Positions 1-10,249 of a stretch of 62,857 nucleotides of DNA are shown here, one piece after another. A model generated the notes under the pieces. That model was not told where the DNA came from. It was given only the letters and a program-made list of their open reading frames with translations, and ran no database searches. The translations under genes were made by a program, and so were the position numbers. The stretch is taken from contig JAJIRX010000679.1 of assembly GCA_023853785.1 (NCBI GenBank), positions 1 to 62,857 on the forward strand, read 5' to 3'. This DNA comes from Psilocybe azurescens. Lineage: Eukaryota; Basidiomycota; Agaricomycetes; Agaricales; Agrocybaceae. Every line of letters starts with the position of its first letter. Within the stretch, counting starts at the first letter, position 1.

Positions 1-915
1 ATATCCTTAGAGAAATGAGGATCTTTCCACAAGCTTTGAATAGCAGCAATAGGATCACAGCGGATTGTGAATGTTTCGCTAGGTTTGTCCTTGAAAAATA
101 GATGTTTCGTTTGCCACTCTCCTGCCTTTTCTGGTATGTTGTCTAATTTTTGATGAAGGACTCGTATGTTCTTGTATGAAAGGCCTAATTTTTCTCGACC
201 TTTGTGAAATTTTAGCAAAACACGCTAAATATGAATAAATGATGCTCACTCCTGGTATGGCCAGCAGTCTATCAAATGTTATGACCAGGTCCATCCATCA
301 CTGCCCACTGAGCGACTTTCCAGTCAAGTTCTGAGGCAAAGGGAGCAAAATTACTTGCTCCAATGGTGGTATTTTCTTCTTCTGGCATATACTTGGGAGG
401 TATGACACGGTGAATGATATCACCAGCATTCTTGGTCCATATGATTGTGCGATCATCTTCATCATCATCCAAAACTTTACTATAGTGCAAAGCAGCTGAC
501 TGGATCCTATTGGCAGCGGTTTGTGGACCAGGACCATCTTCTCCTTCAACGCCATCCTCTGGTAGCTCTGGAGTATTGGGAATGAAGTGGAACTCATCTC
601 GATGGCTTCCACCTGCTTGAAGAGCTGACATATCAAAATCGAAGTCCTCATGATTCATTGGATCGTAGTCGTCCCAATCCTGCTCTTCTGGAAGATTTTC
701 TTCACCGTCTAGACTGACATCAAAGAGATTTCCACCTTCTGCTTGCTCTTCTGTTTCGTTTTGATGTCTCATTGAAATGTTGGTGTTTACAGGTCCCAAG
801 TTCCATAGCTTTCCTTTCATATACCAAGCGCATGATTTGGCAGTGCTGAGATGTGAATTGAGGCCTTTGATGTTTTGAAATATCTACCACATGTAGCCTC
901 ACAACGATAGCTCAT
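1..915 (-). CDS. Plavaka-type transposase, 5' part (cut by window edge)
   Basis: Recognised as the N-terminal part of a Plavaka (CACTA-like) DNA transposase of basidiomycetes. A start at 915 gives MSYRCEATCGRYFKTSK, a zinc-finger beginning (C-x3-C). The finger continues in another frame as GLNSHLSTAKSCAWY, so one base appears to be missing near 865-870. The main block (820-272) has the long acidic stretch typical of the family and ends in ELDWKVAQWA and DGPGHN. Another one-base slip near 285 leads to FDRLLAIPG. An intron probably lies around 249-143, and the protein resumes with AGEWQTKHLFFKDKPSE and IRCDPIAAIQSLWKDPHF before the window ends. The catalytic core is outside the window. Family identity is by remembered motif similarity; whether the copy is active cannot be judged. 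Confidence 0.8.
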
Positions 916-1295
916 GATAGAATAAGAGAAAATAGATGAGCAGTGATAAAGCTGGTAGATGAAGAAGAGATAATGACAAATATATTAGCGTGTGATACCG
1001 ACATGAAGTGTATATTGAGTCATATAGAAATTAGTAATCATCTGAGAGTCTAATATTAGATAATGTAGAATAATGTGAACGATATGGACATACATTTGAA
1101 GAGCTTCAGAAAGCTTTAGCACAGCATTGTATTCTTTCTGCAATCACATTTGAAATGTGGATACAGTAGACAAATCAGAGGCCAATTTTTTGCAATCCTA
1201 GCAGCTTGAATAGATGATGTCAGGTGCGATTCCGATATGCTTGAACATGGGCTAGTTTGTTGCGTAGAAAAAGTTTCAGAGATGGTGTTTTCTTC
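916..1295. other. no gene seen, AT-rich
   Basis: Upstream flank of the Plavaka gene. No ORF with family features and no clear terminal repeat was found. Confidence 0.4.
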
Positions 1296-1811
1296 TTATA
1301 GAATGTGCTGGATGATATTAATGATGTGTTTTTGGGCTGATGTTTTTCTTGAACTGGCGCTTTTTGGAAAAATAGGCTTTGTAGAATGTTGATGACGTCT
1401 AGTATTGATAATAGATTCACTTGAAGATGAGATAGAGGAGACACCCAGAGTTTGAGAGGCCATAGGAGTTGGAGATGAATAGAAACCAGAATGTTTCTGA
1501 GAAGACAAAGCTAGAGATAGGTGTCGGTGACTCGTTACGATTGGAGATTGCTGGTCTAGAACTGGAGAATTGCATATTTGTGATGAAAATGAAGTATGTT
1601 TGCTTTGTATATGAGGTGAAGAGCTAAAAGATACCCATCTGCCTTGCAAATGAGGTGAAGATCTTATAAGCAGAGAGCTTGAAATTTCTGATTCTGGCCA
1701 GCGTGTCTGTGATAATGGCGTATCAGATTTTGTAGATGGTGATGGAGTCAATGATTTTGAATGTGGCCTATAGTCCTTGGAGCTTAGAAATGGAGAAGAC
1801 ATTGCTGACAA
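1296..1811 (-). CDS. Ser/Thr/Pro-rich ORF, unknown
   Basis: Open frame of 171 codons starting MSAMSSPFLSSKDYRPHSK and consisting mostly of Ser, Thr, Pro and basic residues with no folded-domain motif. It lies on the same strand as, and upstream of, the Plavaka transposase, so it could be an extra element gene or a low-complexity shadow. The frame closes shortly before a poly-basic end (SSRKTSAQKH). No relatives are recognised and the start is only the first ATG. Confidence 0.25.
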   Translation of the reverse strand: MSAMSSPFLSSKDYRPHSKSLTPSPSTKSDTPLSQTRWPESEISSSLLIRSSPHLQGRWVSFSSSPHIQSKHTSFSSQICNSPVLDQQSPIVTSHRHLSLALSSQKHSGFYSSPTPMASQTLGVSSISSSSESIINTRRHQHSTKPIFPKSASSRKTSAQKHIINIIQHIL

Positions 1812-2103
1812 TGTGTATAGCTGCTACAGATATGGACATTGGCAGTAGATATGTTGAACAGAATCACGTAGTAATCTGAACTTTGGTGAAGTTGTGGGAA
1901 TCAACGCATTGCTGACAGAATGCGTGATTGCTTACTAACACACAGTCGCACAGCAAGTTCACGGACTGCACACAGCATACATATTACACATTCATTTTCT
2001 GTTTTCATATCCACAACATTATTGACATGTATGTTCTTTTATATTTCACTGATTTTCACCTGTTAGAAGCATTTTAATTTATCCTACACTCTACTACAGG
2101 CCC

Positions 2104-3227
2104 ATGTTTTTCACCACACTCTTTGGTTTCTGGTGTCGCCATTCTATGCCAGCTACTCCCACCCCTCCGGACCCTCCCTCAAGCCTCATTCCCAGCTCAA
2201 CTGGAAGGCAAAGGCTTGATCCAGTAACTGCCAGAAAATCATATTTTGTTCTTGCAGAAATTGCAATCTCAGCGCATTGTTATCCTGGTAAAGTGTTCAG
2301 CATTTCTGAATTTCAAACAGTTAACATCATATCTACACTTAGATGCAATAGAATACATCAACAGGGGAATTGCAAGTGGCAATGAGCCTTTCTCCAGAAA
2401 ACAAAGGGATCTAGTAGCATTTGCCTATCGTGAAATGGTTCTCCCTCTGAGAAAGATTTGGCATACACTCCCAATCATGAGAAATGGTTCAGACCATCTG
2501 CGTATTCATTTACTTCCACGGTTCCAAAAGTTATCATGCAACGGGCGACCCTCTATTCTAGAAAAATACTTTCTCTTCTGGACTCCAGAATGATTCCCTT
2601 AGCTGACAGCGATGAAGCCAATGTTTTTATTTAAAGTTGTACGTCGTTTCCATCTTTTTCTTGACTAAATTCATTAAAAGTATTTGTTGGCAGGAAAGGA
2701 GACTTCCACCGATATCTATGTGAACTTGATCCAGACAGATTTGTTCACAATCGAAACAACTCTCATATGGCCTATAGAGATGCATGGAATATAGCGGCCA
2801 CGTCTTTTCACCCTCTACATCCTCTTCGGTTATCAGTTGCTCTGAATTATTCAGCTTATTTTCAAGACATCTATCCATCCACCTTTTTGCCATTGAAGTA
2901 TCAAAAGCTGCTTTTGATGCTGGTCTTGTTCAGCTTAGAAGAACTGATTCAGACCAATATTCACACTACAAGGAAAGCATAAATCTTATGCTTCTTCATT
3001 TAAAGAATTTGGTAGCATGGGCAGACGGTGATCATATTCAACAGCGAGTTGATCTATTTAACTCTACAATAGGTATTTGGTGCTATTATTTCTATAAGAG
3101 TACAGCTAAATATTCACTTACAGAAAACTTTGATACTGATAACGATACTGTGGTTGAGGATGACGATGATGATGTCGACATTCTTTTATTTGATCCAGCC
3201 TCCATCATGGAATCCTTCTACATTTAA
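2104..3227 (+). pseudogene. divergent 14-3-3-like protein, frameshifted
   Basis: Segments in three frames together follow the 14-3-3 fold in order. KSYFVLAEIAISAHCYP matches helix A. After a 55-bp intron (2288-2342, GTAAAG..CTTAG) comes DAIEYINRGIASGNEPFSRK, then RDLVAFAYREMVLPLRKIW (family: RNLLSVAYKNVIGARRASW). A frame change near 2502 leads to SRKILSLLDSRMIPLADSDE, and an intron ending about 2693 leads to KGDFHRYLCEL (family KGDYHRYL). HPLRLSVALNYSAYFQDIY is followed by a frame change near 2885 and VSKAAFDAGLVQL. Three breaks each look like one missing base (2502, about 2627 in a T run, about 2885). The C-terminal tail is acidic. 14-3-3 proteins bind phosphoserine motifs; this copy is divergent and may be dead or mis-sequenced. 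Confidence 0.8.
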
Positions 3228-3514
3228 TCGTATTTATATTCTGCTTTTGCTTTGCCACATAGCTTTCCACACTCGCTTACAAATTACACTCACTACTATC
3301 TGACTACCATACTTTGACTTTTGCTAAATGTTTAGTTTTCGTTGATAATAAAATGATTTATTCTAAATGTTTATTGGAACAGTGTGGAGAAAGGTCAGTT
3401 AAATGTAAGAATAACAAGCATAGCAAATTATAGTGGTAAGAGACTGCGAAAAGGATATTAACAACTGCTCTGGACAGCAATTGATGACAGTAGAGTATCT
3501 GTTCTAGAACGCAG
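3228..3514. other. no gene seen
   Basis: AT-rich spacer between the 3' end of the 14-3-3-like copy and the end of the convergent minus-strand gene. Nothing recognisable. Confidence 0.4.
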
Positions 3515-4557
3515 AGCTGCATCCTGCCAGGTGTCAGCGTTGTTTCAGCATTCCTGTAGAATATCGATTGCAGAATCTGAGAGCCGACATATCAGTTGTG
3601 CACCAATCAAGAGTAAATTTATTAGATGCACCTCTGTAGTCATCACCAGGTGTTTCTAGCCAATGACCACAAATCTCAGTCAGTGTCTCATTGGCTATGT
3701 CACACACGGCTGCTCGCTCACCTATATTTCCTTATTAGTGCTGTGACCAAATCTACGAGACGCGTCTCGTAGATTTGGTCACAGAAAATTCATATCTAAA
3801 TGGGGAAGTTTAGGGCAGAAGTGAGGCCTGAAGTGAAGGTCAACAAACAAGCCAGATGAATATAGGTGCAGACAAGACACTAAGGTTGACGTACCTCCAC
3901 TCATAAGATCATCCACTAGAGAGTCTATGTCTTTATCATCCACGTATTCCTCATGATTATCACTCCTGCAGTGAGATTCTTCATCATCGTCAAATTTTCT
4001 TGCTGTTCAAGGTTGCCAGTGTCGCTGTCCGAGTCGAAGTCATCGTGTGGTCGACTATCTTCTTTTGAGTCAGCAGTCAACCTGTCTCAGAGGCTGTTGA
4101 CAAACAAACGCAATTTGAGTCAACTTAAACAATCTGACAACAGCCTGCCGACTTGAGCGGTAAACTCGACTGTGGAATCTCTCATCTATCGGTCTCTGGA
4201 TCCGACTTTGTGTCATCAATATCTATGTGCAGGGCAGGGTGCTTTTGCTTAGGTGGTTTCTGTTGACTCTTCTGAGTCGGTGATGGACGTTGGCCTAATC
4301 GTAGTTGGATCAGGTTGGTGAGTGCTTGTTTGATTGATATAGAATGTAATCTTACTGGATGAACTTACCGTAGGCTTTATTTTTTTGGTTTGGCCCTTTC
4401 ACAATCACAGGTCCATTGTCCTCGCCTAGGTGAGTAAGTATTCAGTGGAATCATACTCAAATTACTCCGATTACTGACCTCCATTGAGTTCGTTATCAGT
4501 CTTCGTGCTCGATTTCCCTTCGTTGTATGATATATCCGGAACACGCTTCGCTGACAT
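3515..4557 (-). CDS. unknown acidic multi-exon gene, palindrome in an intron
   Basis: A start at 4557 (MSAKRVPDISYNEGKSSTK) gives a coherent spliced frame: exon 4557-4479, intron 4478-4426 (GTCAGT..CTAG), exon 4425-4369 (EDNGPVIVKGPNQKNKAY), intron 4368-4295, then QRPSPTQKSQQKPPKQKHP and HIDIDDTKSDPETD. After an unresolved break around 4190-4080 an acidic part follows (DDFDSDSDTGNLEQQEN, then EEYVDDKDIDSLVDDLMSGG). A splice donor at 3894 and an acceptor at 3722 join it to ERAAVCDIANETLTEICGHW and CTTDMSALRFCNRYSTG, ending in a stop near 3515. The last intron would be 173 bp, unusually long here because it contains the palindromic repeat at 3741-3784. No family is recognised. Exon joins are my reading of splice signals, so the structure is tentative. 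Confidence 0.45.
3725..3818. repeat. palindromic repeat, copy 1 (44-bp perfect inverted repeat)
   Basis: 3741-3784 is a perfect palindrome: 22-bp arms beginning CTGTGACCAAATCTACGAG and meeting at GACGCGTC with no spacer. Flanks are shared with copy 2 at 16,023-16,117: ATTAGTG on the left and CATATCTAAATGG on the right. The flanks differ by several substitutions between copies while the palindrome is identical. Confidence 0.9.
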
Positions 4558-4733
4558 TTACCTCTTCCTCCCTCTTCCTCCTGCTCCCTCATCATGTCTA
4601 TGTCTGTCTTCACCTTCATCTTTACCCCTCCGTCTCCATCATCGTCAACGGCGCCCCCAAATCCACCACCACCACCGGTCCCAAAACCCCACCGCACAGC
4701 ACCGCCCTATAACCTCACCCTCACACGCACGCG

Positions 4734-5465
4734 ATGGAGCTCGTCGAAGCTCGACCTCAAGCTGCGCAGCAGCCACCCCAGCCTCAAGCTCCCGCTGCTG
4801 GCCATCAACCTGGCCACACTCCCCATGCCGCTGAAGCGCAAATCAACGTTCCTGAACACGCTGTCACGGCTGGTGTCGCCGATGTCGGGCAAGGCATATT
4901 GACAGGGCACGGGTGGTTGGCGCGGGCAGAATGCAACGGTGGGGGTGGGAAGGGCAACGCCAGCGAAGGAGAGCGCAGATCTGTTGGATCGTTCGTGGCG
5001 CTGAGTGCGGGTGCGGGTGCGGGTGCGAGTGTTGATTTGAATGGCAGCACTACTGCTACTACAACTACAACTACCTCTCCTGACGGCACCAGCACCCCTA
5101 TAACCCAGATTCCGAGAACACCGAATCAGCCACACCATCGACAACAACGACGATCCTGCACCACACGAACACAACGCCCTCGTCCTCAGCGATCGCGGGC
5201 GTACTTGACGTCCCTGTCTAACATGCCCACTCTGAGGACGAACCGGCTGTGGAAATGCTTCGTGCGGGTGCAGACGGATACTACGATCGCGGCGTACCTG
5301 GTGTCCCTGTCCAACATGCCCGCTCTGAGGACGAACTGGTTGTGGAAGTGCTTCGTGCGGGTGCAGACGGATACTGCGATCGCGGCATACCTGACGTCCC
5401 TGTCCAACATGCCCGCTCTGAGGACGAACCGGCTGTGGAAGTGCTTCGTGCAGGTGTAGACGGAT
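4734..5465 (+). pseudogene. repeat-containing ORF before the chitin synthase fragment
   Basis: GC-rich open frames starting MELVEARPQAAQQPPQPQ are Pro/Ala/Gly/Thr-rich and end in a three-unit tandem repeat. In the second frame the repeats read [20 protein letters not shown] with small changes per copy. A frame change near 5100 is needed to link the first part to the repeats (DSENTESATPSTTTT). No family is recognised. It could be a disordered N-terminal region belonging to the adjacent chitin synthase copy, or another captured fragment. There is no intron between it and that fragment. Confidence 0.35.
5211..5465 (+). repeat. 93-bp tandem repeat, nearly three units
   Basis: Units begin at 5211, 5304 and 5397 (TCCCTGT..CAACATGCCC). 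The 93-bp period equals 31 codons, so the reading frame is kept. The repeat block contains GCGATCGC at 5376-5383 and a variant (ACGATCGC) in the preceding unit; another perfect octamer lies just upstream at 5189-5196. Confidence 0.85.
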
Positions 5466-5482
5466 AGCCTGTGCAATTATCT

Positions 5483-7330
5483 TCGTTCTTAAATCCAAAA
5501 ATCAGAAGAAAATCAATTCGCATCGCTGGCTTTTCAATGCTATCGGAAAAATGCTCCAAGTGGGTGTTAAAATACATTTTAATCGTTTGGTATATTGACT
5601 GTCAGACGTATACAGCCTGAGGTCTGTGTACTCATCGGTGCAGCCACTAAACCGAGTCACAAGTCTATCTTCTATTTTTGGGAAGCTTTCTACAACGATC
5701 CTAATCTTGGAGGATGTTGCGGTAAGCATCTCTAGGCCTCTTTTTCATGTGTCCTCAAACTTAATCATAACAGGTGAGATTCATGACATGATAAAGGGTG
5801 GCAAGAAGCTTCTCGATCCTCTGTTGCCGCCCCAAAACTTCGAATATAAAATATCCAATATTTTGGGCGAGTCCTTTTCGTGGCAACAGAAGTCATTGCT
5901 TGCTGACATAGTCCTGCAGACAAACCGCTAGAAAGTAGCTTTGGCTATGTGTCAGTGCTGCCTGGTGCATTTTCCACATATCGTTTCTAGGTGATCCTAG
6001 GTAGACCATTGGAACAATACTTCCATGGTGATCACTCACTGGCTGATCGTCTGGGACAAAAGGGTATCTACGGAATGAACATCTTTACCAAGAATATGTT
6101 TTTGGGTAAATTTGACTTTTCCTTTTCTCGCGATTCCCAGTCTAACTCTTTTTTATTTTTATTTATTTAGCCGAGGATCGTATTCTTTGCTTTGAGCTTG
6201 TCGCAATGGCTGGAGAGCACTGGCCGCTTACCTATGTCAAGCCAAGCAAGGCAGAAACAGATGTAGCAGAAATTGCGGTTGAACTAATAGGCCAACGCCG
6301 ACGATGGTTGAATGGTTCTTTTGCGGTTTCAGTCGTAAGTTTCTGTCTATATAATGCAAAATCAAAGTTAATGGATTCTTCTACAGCATGCTCTTGCCCA
6401 TTTCTTTGCATTTTATAAATTTAGCTACGGCTCTATTCACATGATATTTCTTCATATTCAGGCTTTGGTACTTCATTTCTGCTTCCACACCTTGTGTCTT
6501 GTATCTGACATTAAGTAAATAGTACAACTTTTTCTCTCTCGTGTTTTTATGGTTTGCGTTGGCCAATTTGTGGCTGACGTTCAGTATCATCATCGACCAT
6601 CTACCGGCACAGAACATCTTCATTTTCGGCAATCTAGAAATCGTACGTGATGAATCCATGCTCTTGAGGCATTTCTTTCTCTCACACTACATCTTCAGAC
6701 TCATTGGGTAAATTTGGCGTTCAAATGGTTGTACCTTGCGTTCCTAGCACTTCAGTTCGTGATGGCTTTGGGCAATCGACCGAAGGGTGAACGAATTCCA
6801 TATGCAATCACACTATGGTATGTCTTTTCTTACTTTTCCATGCTATATATACCTTCTTATCTATTGTTCTGATATCTCTAAAGGGTCTACGCCTTCCTCG
6901 CTGTATACCTTTTAGTGTGCTCTGTTTGGTTAACGGTTTTGTCTTTCAAGGTAATTTCATTCGATTTTTCTGTGAATGACGGCCGCTAACCGATTTTTAG
7001 CAACTTCCCTCGCAAATACAAGGAAGTCTTTCCAAGATGCCATCTTCAATACGATTTTGAGTCCCTTATCCGCTGCCATTGTATCGACATTTGGTATCTA
7101 TATCATTACATCATTCCTGTATGTGGGTTCTATCATTTGTAGTTCGTTAAACAGGAAGGTTAATATCTTGTTATAGCGTGATCCTTGGCACATGTTTTCA
7201 AGTTTCCTTCAATATCTGTGTCTTGCTCCAATTTTCACCAACGTCCTTAACGTCTATGCGTTCTGCAATCTACACGATGTATGTCTTCAAAGGACAGCAA
7301 CGTCCGACAAAGTCGAACAATACGACGGAC
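5483..7330 (+). pseudogene. chitin synthase fragment (catalytic core and membrane part)
   Basis: Family GT2 chitin synthase, which makes cell-wall chitin from UDP-GlcNAc at the plasma membrane. In order: [20 protein letters not shown], then after an intron PEVCVLIGAATKPSHKSIFY and [74 protein letters not shown] and the product-binding signature [10 protein letters not shown], followed by hydrophobic spans ([32 protein letters not shown]) and [15 protein letters not shown] and [15 protein letters not shown]. Catalytic EDR and QRRRW motifs are present. The N-terminal third is missing, several frames are broken, and the copy ends abruptly after NLHDV, running straight into kinase sequence. Introns are retained, so it is a genomic copy. 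Confidence 0.9.
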
Positions 7331-8180
7331 TCCACTGTTAGTACCACCATCGCTGCCACTACCTCTACAACTGGGACCTCAACCACACAGCTGGATCTTG
7401 CTGACGCCGGCGAGGAGGACGAAGATGAAGACGTATCGTTGTCATCTGCTGCGCCCAAGAGCCGCAGTCGGCGGAGGCACAAGAAGCGGGGGTTGTCCGG
7501 GTCCACCCAAAGACAAGAAAAGTAACGCCAAGGACAGAAACAGCACCTCCACCTCCAACGCCAACTCCGCCTCCAAGGATAACATCAAAGAACTGCGAAA
7601 ATCGCAGCGCAAAGTCATGATCAACGACTTTGAGATGATGCACGTGCTCAGCAAGGCTGCGCAGGCAAAGTGCTGCTCGTGCAGCATAAGACAATGCAGG
7701 ACCTCTTCGCGCTGAAGGCCATCACGAAGCGCCATGTGCTGACGCACCAGGAAGTGCAGCATACGCTCATGGAGCAGGCAGTGGTACTGAAGCGCATGAC
7801 GGCGGAGGGACGCGATCCGTTTGTGGTCAAGCTGTGATGGAGCTTCCATGATAAGGAGAATTTATTTTTGGTCATGGTATGTGCTTTTTCTTTTCTTCTT
7901 CCTATTCTTTATTTTCTCTCCTGGTTTAAGTTTAAAGCCTGACCTTTTTTTTTGTGTTTCTTTTGCAGGACTTCTATCCTGGCGGCGACCTCGCGATGCA
8001 GCTCGCGCGGTTCTACAACACCGAGATCGTCAAGGGCGTTGAGGGCCTGCACGCAGCGGGTGTCATCTGCCGCGACCTCAATCCCAAGAACATTCTCATC
8101 AGCGGCGACGGGCACATTGTGCTTACCAACTTTGGGCTTTCCAAAGAATTCCCTGCGGCGCCACGGCATCACTATAACAC
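7331..8180 (+). pseudogene. AGC-type protein kinase fragment
   Basis: A Ser/Thr-rich leader (STQRQEK region) precedes an AGC kinase domain. N-lobe: NDFEMMHVL, then in another frame QGCAGKVLLVQHKTMQDLF and ALKAITKRHVLTHQEVQHTL, WSFHDKENLFLVM. After an intron (about 7876-7968) the C-lobe follows: DFYPGGDLAMQLARFYNTEIV, HAAGVICRDLNPKNILI, GHIVLTNFGLSKEF. The HRD aspartate is kept (CRD) but the magnesium-binding DFG is NFG, and about ten residues normally between QLAR and ARFY are absent. The C-terminal half of the domain is replaced by Hsp78 sequence at about 8181. It lies directly after the chitin synthase copy without a spacer. A functional kinase is very unlikely. Confidence 0.85.
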
Positions 8181-8185
8181 TTTAG

Positions 8186-10115
8186 CTGTCATATTGCTCG
8201 ACGAGCTGGAGAAGGCACATAAGGTTAGTTAATTTGTGATGCATTTGTATAAAGATGGCTCTGGCTAACATCAATACCTTCTGATAGGATGTCTCGATGA
8301 TTTTGCTACAGATCTTGGACGAAGGAACCATCGCAGACAGTCAAGGTCGTAAAGTAGATTTGACATACCCCGCACAATTCCGATGGAATCTATGATCAGA
8401 CGAAGAAGAGCTTGAGCGAAGCTTGACTCAGTGCGCTTTTTCGCGCTACTAAAATGACGACACGTGACCTCACTTCTGAACGTTTGAACTTGAAGCTCAT
8501 CTACTTGAATGTCGTCTCAAGAGTCATCGCAAACTCATCATCAAACCTCATCAACCTTCATCAACCTACCAACATGATACACGACCACATGCCCGCTGTC
8601 GGGTCCTTTCCTCTCACCACATCCAGATCGCGGCTTACTTACAACTTTTCAGGTTGCGTAAGCAAACGACTGGCCAGCCTGAAATGACCCATGGCCGCAT
8701 GAACGATGCCGCCAAGGAGCTCGCCGGTGGAATTGGCCGCAGGAACTCTGGCGTCAATTTTGACAACATATTGGTCGAGCATAATATACGATCGTTGAGT
8801 TCCGGCATGCCGTATCCTATCGGTGTCAGATGCTGGCCGCTGCAGGTCGATAAAAGCTCTCAGATATCGTCAGAGAATAGAGACGGGTGCCACGCGGATG
8901 TAATTTAGGCAAAGTAGGTCTCTCTTTAATTTTTGTACTTTCGTACATTCAATGGCATGTGCTTAGGTTCTGTCCCTACGTCCATTACGTCTACCAGCTT
9001 CTGAAGGGCGAACACGTTATTAGAACTCTATACCGATCTAGCCAGTGGCGACGGGTTTTATCCATTCGTCCCATTTGCCACATCAACCACCCTTCCACTC
9101 AAATACCAGCAGCAACAAGATGTAAATGCTGCTTTTCCTTCGTCCTCGTGACCACGTCAACATTTCATATCATCGGCACGCTTGATCAAATCTCTCCAGA
9201 AATTTAGTCCCTCCACAAAGACAAATCGCAGAGCCGCTATCGGAAGACAACATCTGGAGCGTGAAATGTGCACAAAAGGATCTGCGTCAATATCTTGGAA
9301 GGATCGCCGATTGGACCGATTATTAGTTACCGAATAGTTCGCGCCTTTTGAACTCGATAATCAAATGGCGTGAATCCTACACTTCCTTCCATCACCTACC
9401 TGTTGGCATATTGATTTAGGCCATACGAGACCGCACTGAATGTTCAAGGTACGTGCCACTTTATTTTTCTCTGTCTACCCTCTTCTGACTTTCACCTTTT
9501 CCTCCCAACCCCACAGAACACCATCATCTGCCTGACCAGCAACCTCGGCTCCGACATCCTTGCCCACTCATCTGCATGCGACCCCCAAACAGGCATCGCC
9601 AACACCGTCGCCAAGTCCGAAGTCCTCAAGCGCATGCAGGAGTACTTCCCCCAGAGCTGCTCAACCGCTTAGACTCCATGCTTGTATTCAACAAACTCTC
9701 GCGGACCCCGATCCTGAAAGAGGTCTCGCTGCGCCTGAACAATGTCGCTGAGCGCTCAAGCACGGCACATTAACCTCGATGTTGATGACGCCGTGAGCGA
9801 CTGGCTGGCCAAGCACGGGTATTCGGACGTCTATGGCGCGTGGTCGTGCGACGGATGTGCTCTTCCCATTGGCGCAGAAACTCCTGAAAGGGACTATCAG
9901 GTTCGTTTGCAATATAACTTTTTGACATTGTTTTGTCCCATCGCTGCATTACTTACGTTTTTATGTTCATAAAACAGAGATGGCGATACTGTCCAAATTC
10001 GCGTTTCTGGAGATGCCTTAGACATCAAAGAGAACCACCCTCCTAACCCTACCTTGACTCGACCTGATTCTGATGTCAACCCGATGAAAATCTTCCTCTC
10101 GAACCCAACGAAGAA
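8186..10115 (+). pseudogene. Hsp78/ClpB C-terminal AAA+ fragment, split by an insertion
   Basis: Mitochondrial ClpB-type disaggregase (HSP78 family), second AAA+ module. Piece 1 (8186-8365): VILLDELEKAHK (Walker B), intron, DVSMILLQILDEG and DSQGRKVDF. Piece 2 starts at about 9445 with TTCAAG and an intron, then NTIICLTSNLGSDILA, PPELLNRLDSMLVFNKLSR (arginine finger region), ARHINLDVDDAVSDWLAKHG, GDTVQIRVSGDALDIKENHP and a C-terminal PNPTLTRPDSDVNP. In the family GRKVDF is directly followed by K-NTIICLTSN, so the 1.1 kb between the pieces is an insertion. Frame changes occur near 9665, 9760 and 9850. The first AAA+ module is absent. Same strand and no spacer from the kinase fragment. Confidence 0.88.
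8366..9444. other. insertion of unknown origin inside the Hsp78 fragment
   Basis: About 1.08 kb separates two parts of one Hsp78 exon. It begins after GTAGATTT and ends before TTCAAG. Plus-strand open stretches occur (8654-8908, containing GQPEMTHGRMNDAAKELAGG; 8887-9207) but I recognise no family. The ends show only weak inverted similarity (ACATACCCCGCAC against the complement of GTGCGG..ATGT). It may be another captured fragment or a small decayed transposon. Confidence 0.5.
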
Positions 10116-10249
10116 AACTAAAGTTGGAGTTAGGCCCCAACTTACGACGAGAATAACATTTAAACCATCACTCACAACCACCATTCCAAACCATTCACTG
10201 TCCAGGAACTTCTTACCCTACCCCCACCCCCAAAAATTCCTCTGCAACA

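Noticed and set aside
3741..3784. Palindrome as a Helitron 3' hairpin
   Set aside because: No CTRR end follows within the expected distance of either copy, and no RepHel protein is in the window. Kept only as one hypothesis in the findings.
7270..7849. Long minus-strand ORFs opposite the chitin synthase/kinase junction
   Set aside because: They mirror the GC-rich plus-strand kinase leader; the plus frame has recognisable AGC kinase motifs and the minus frames have none.
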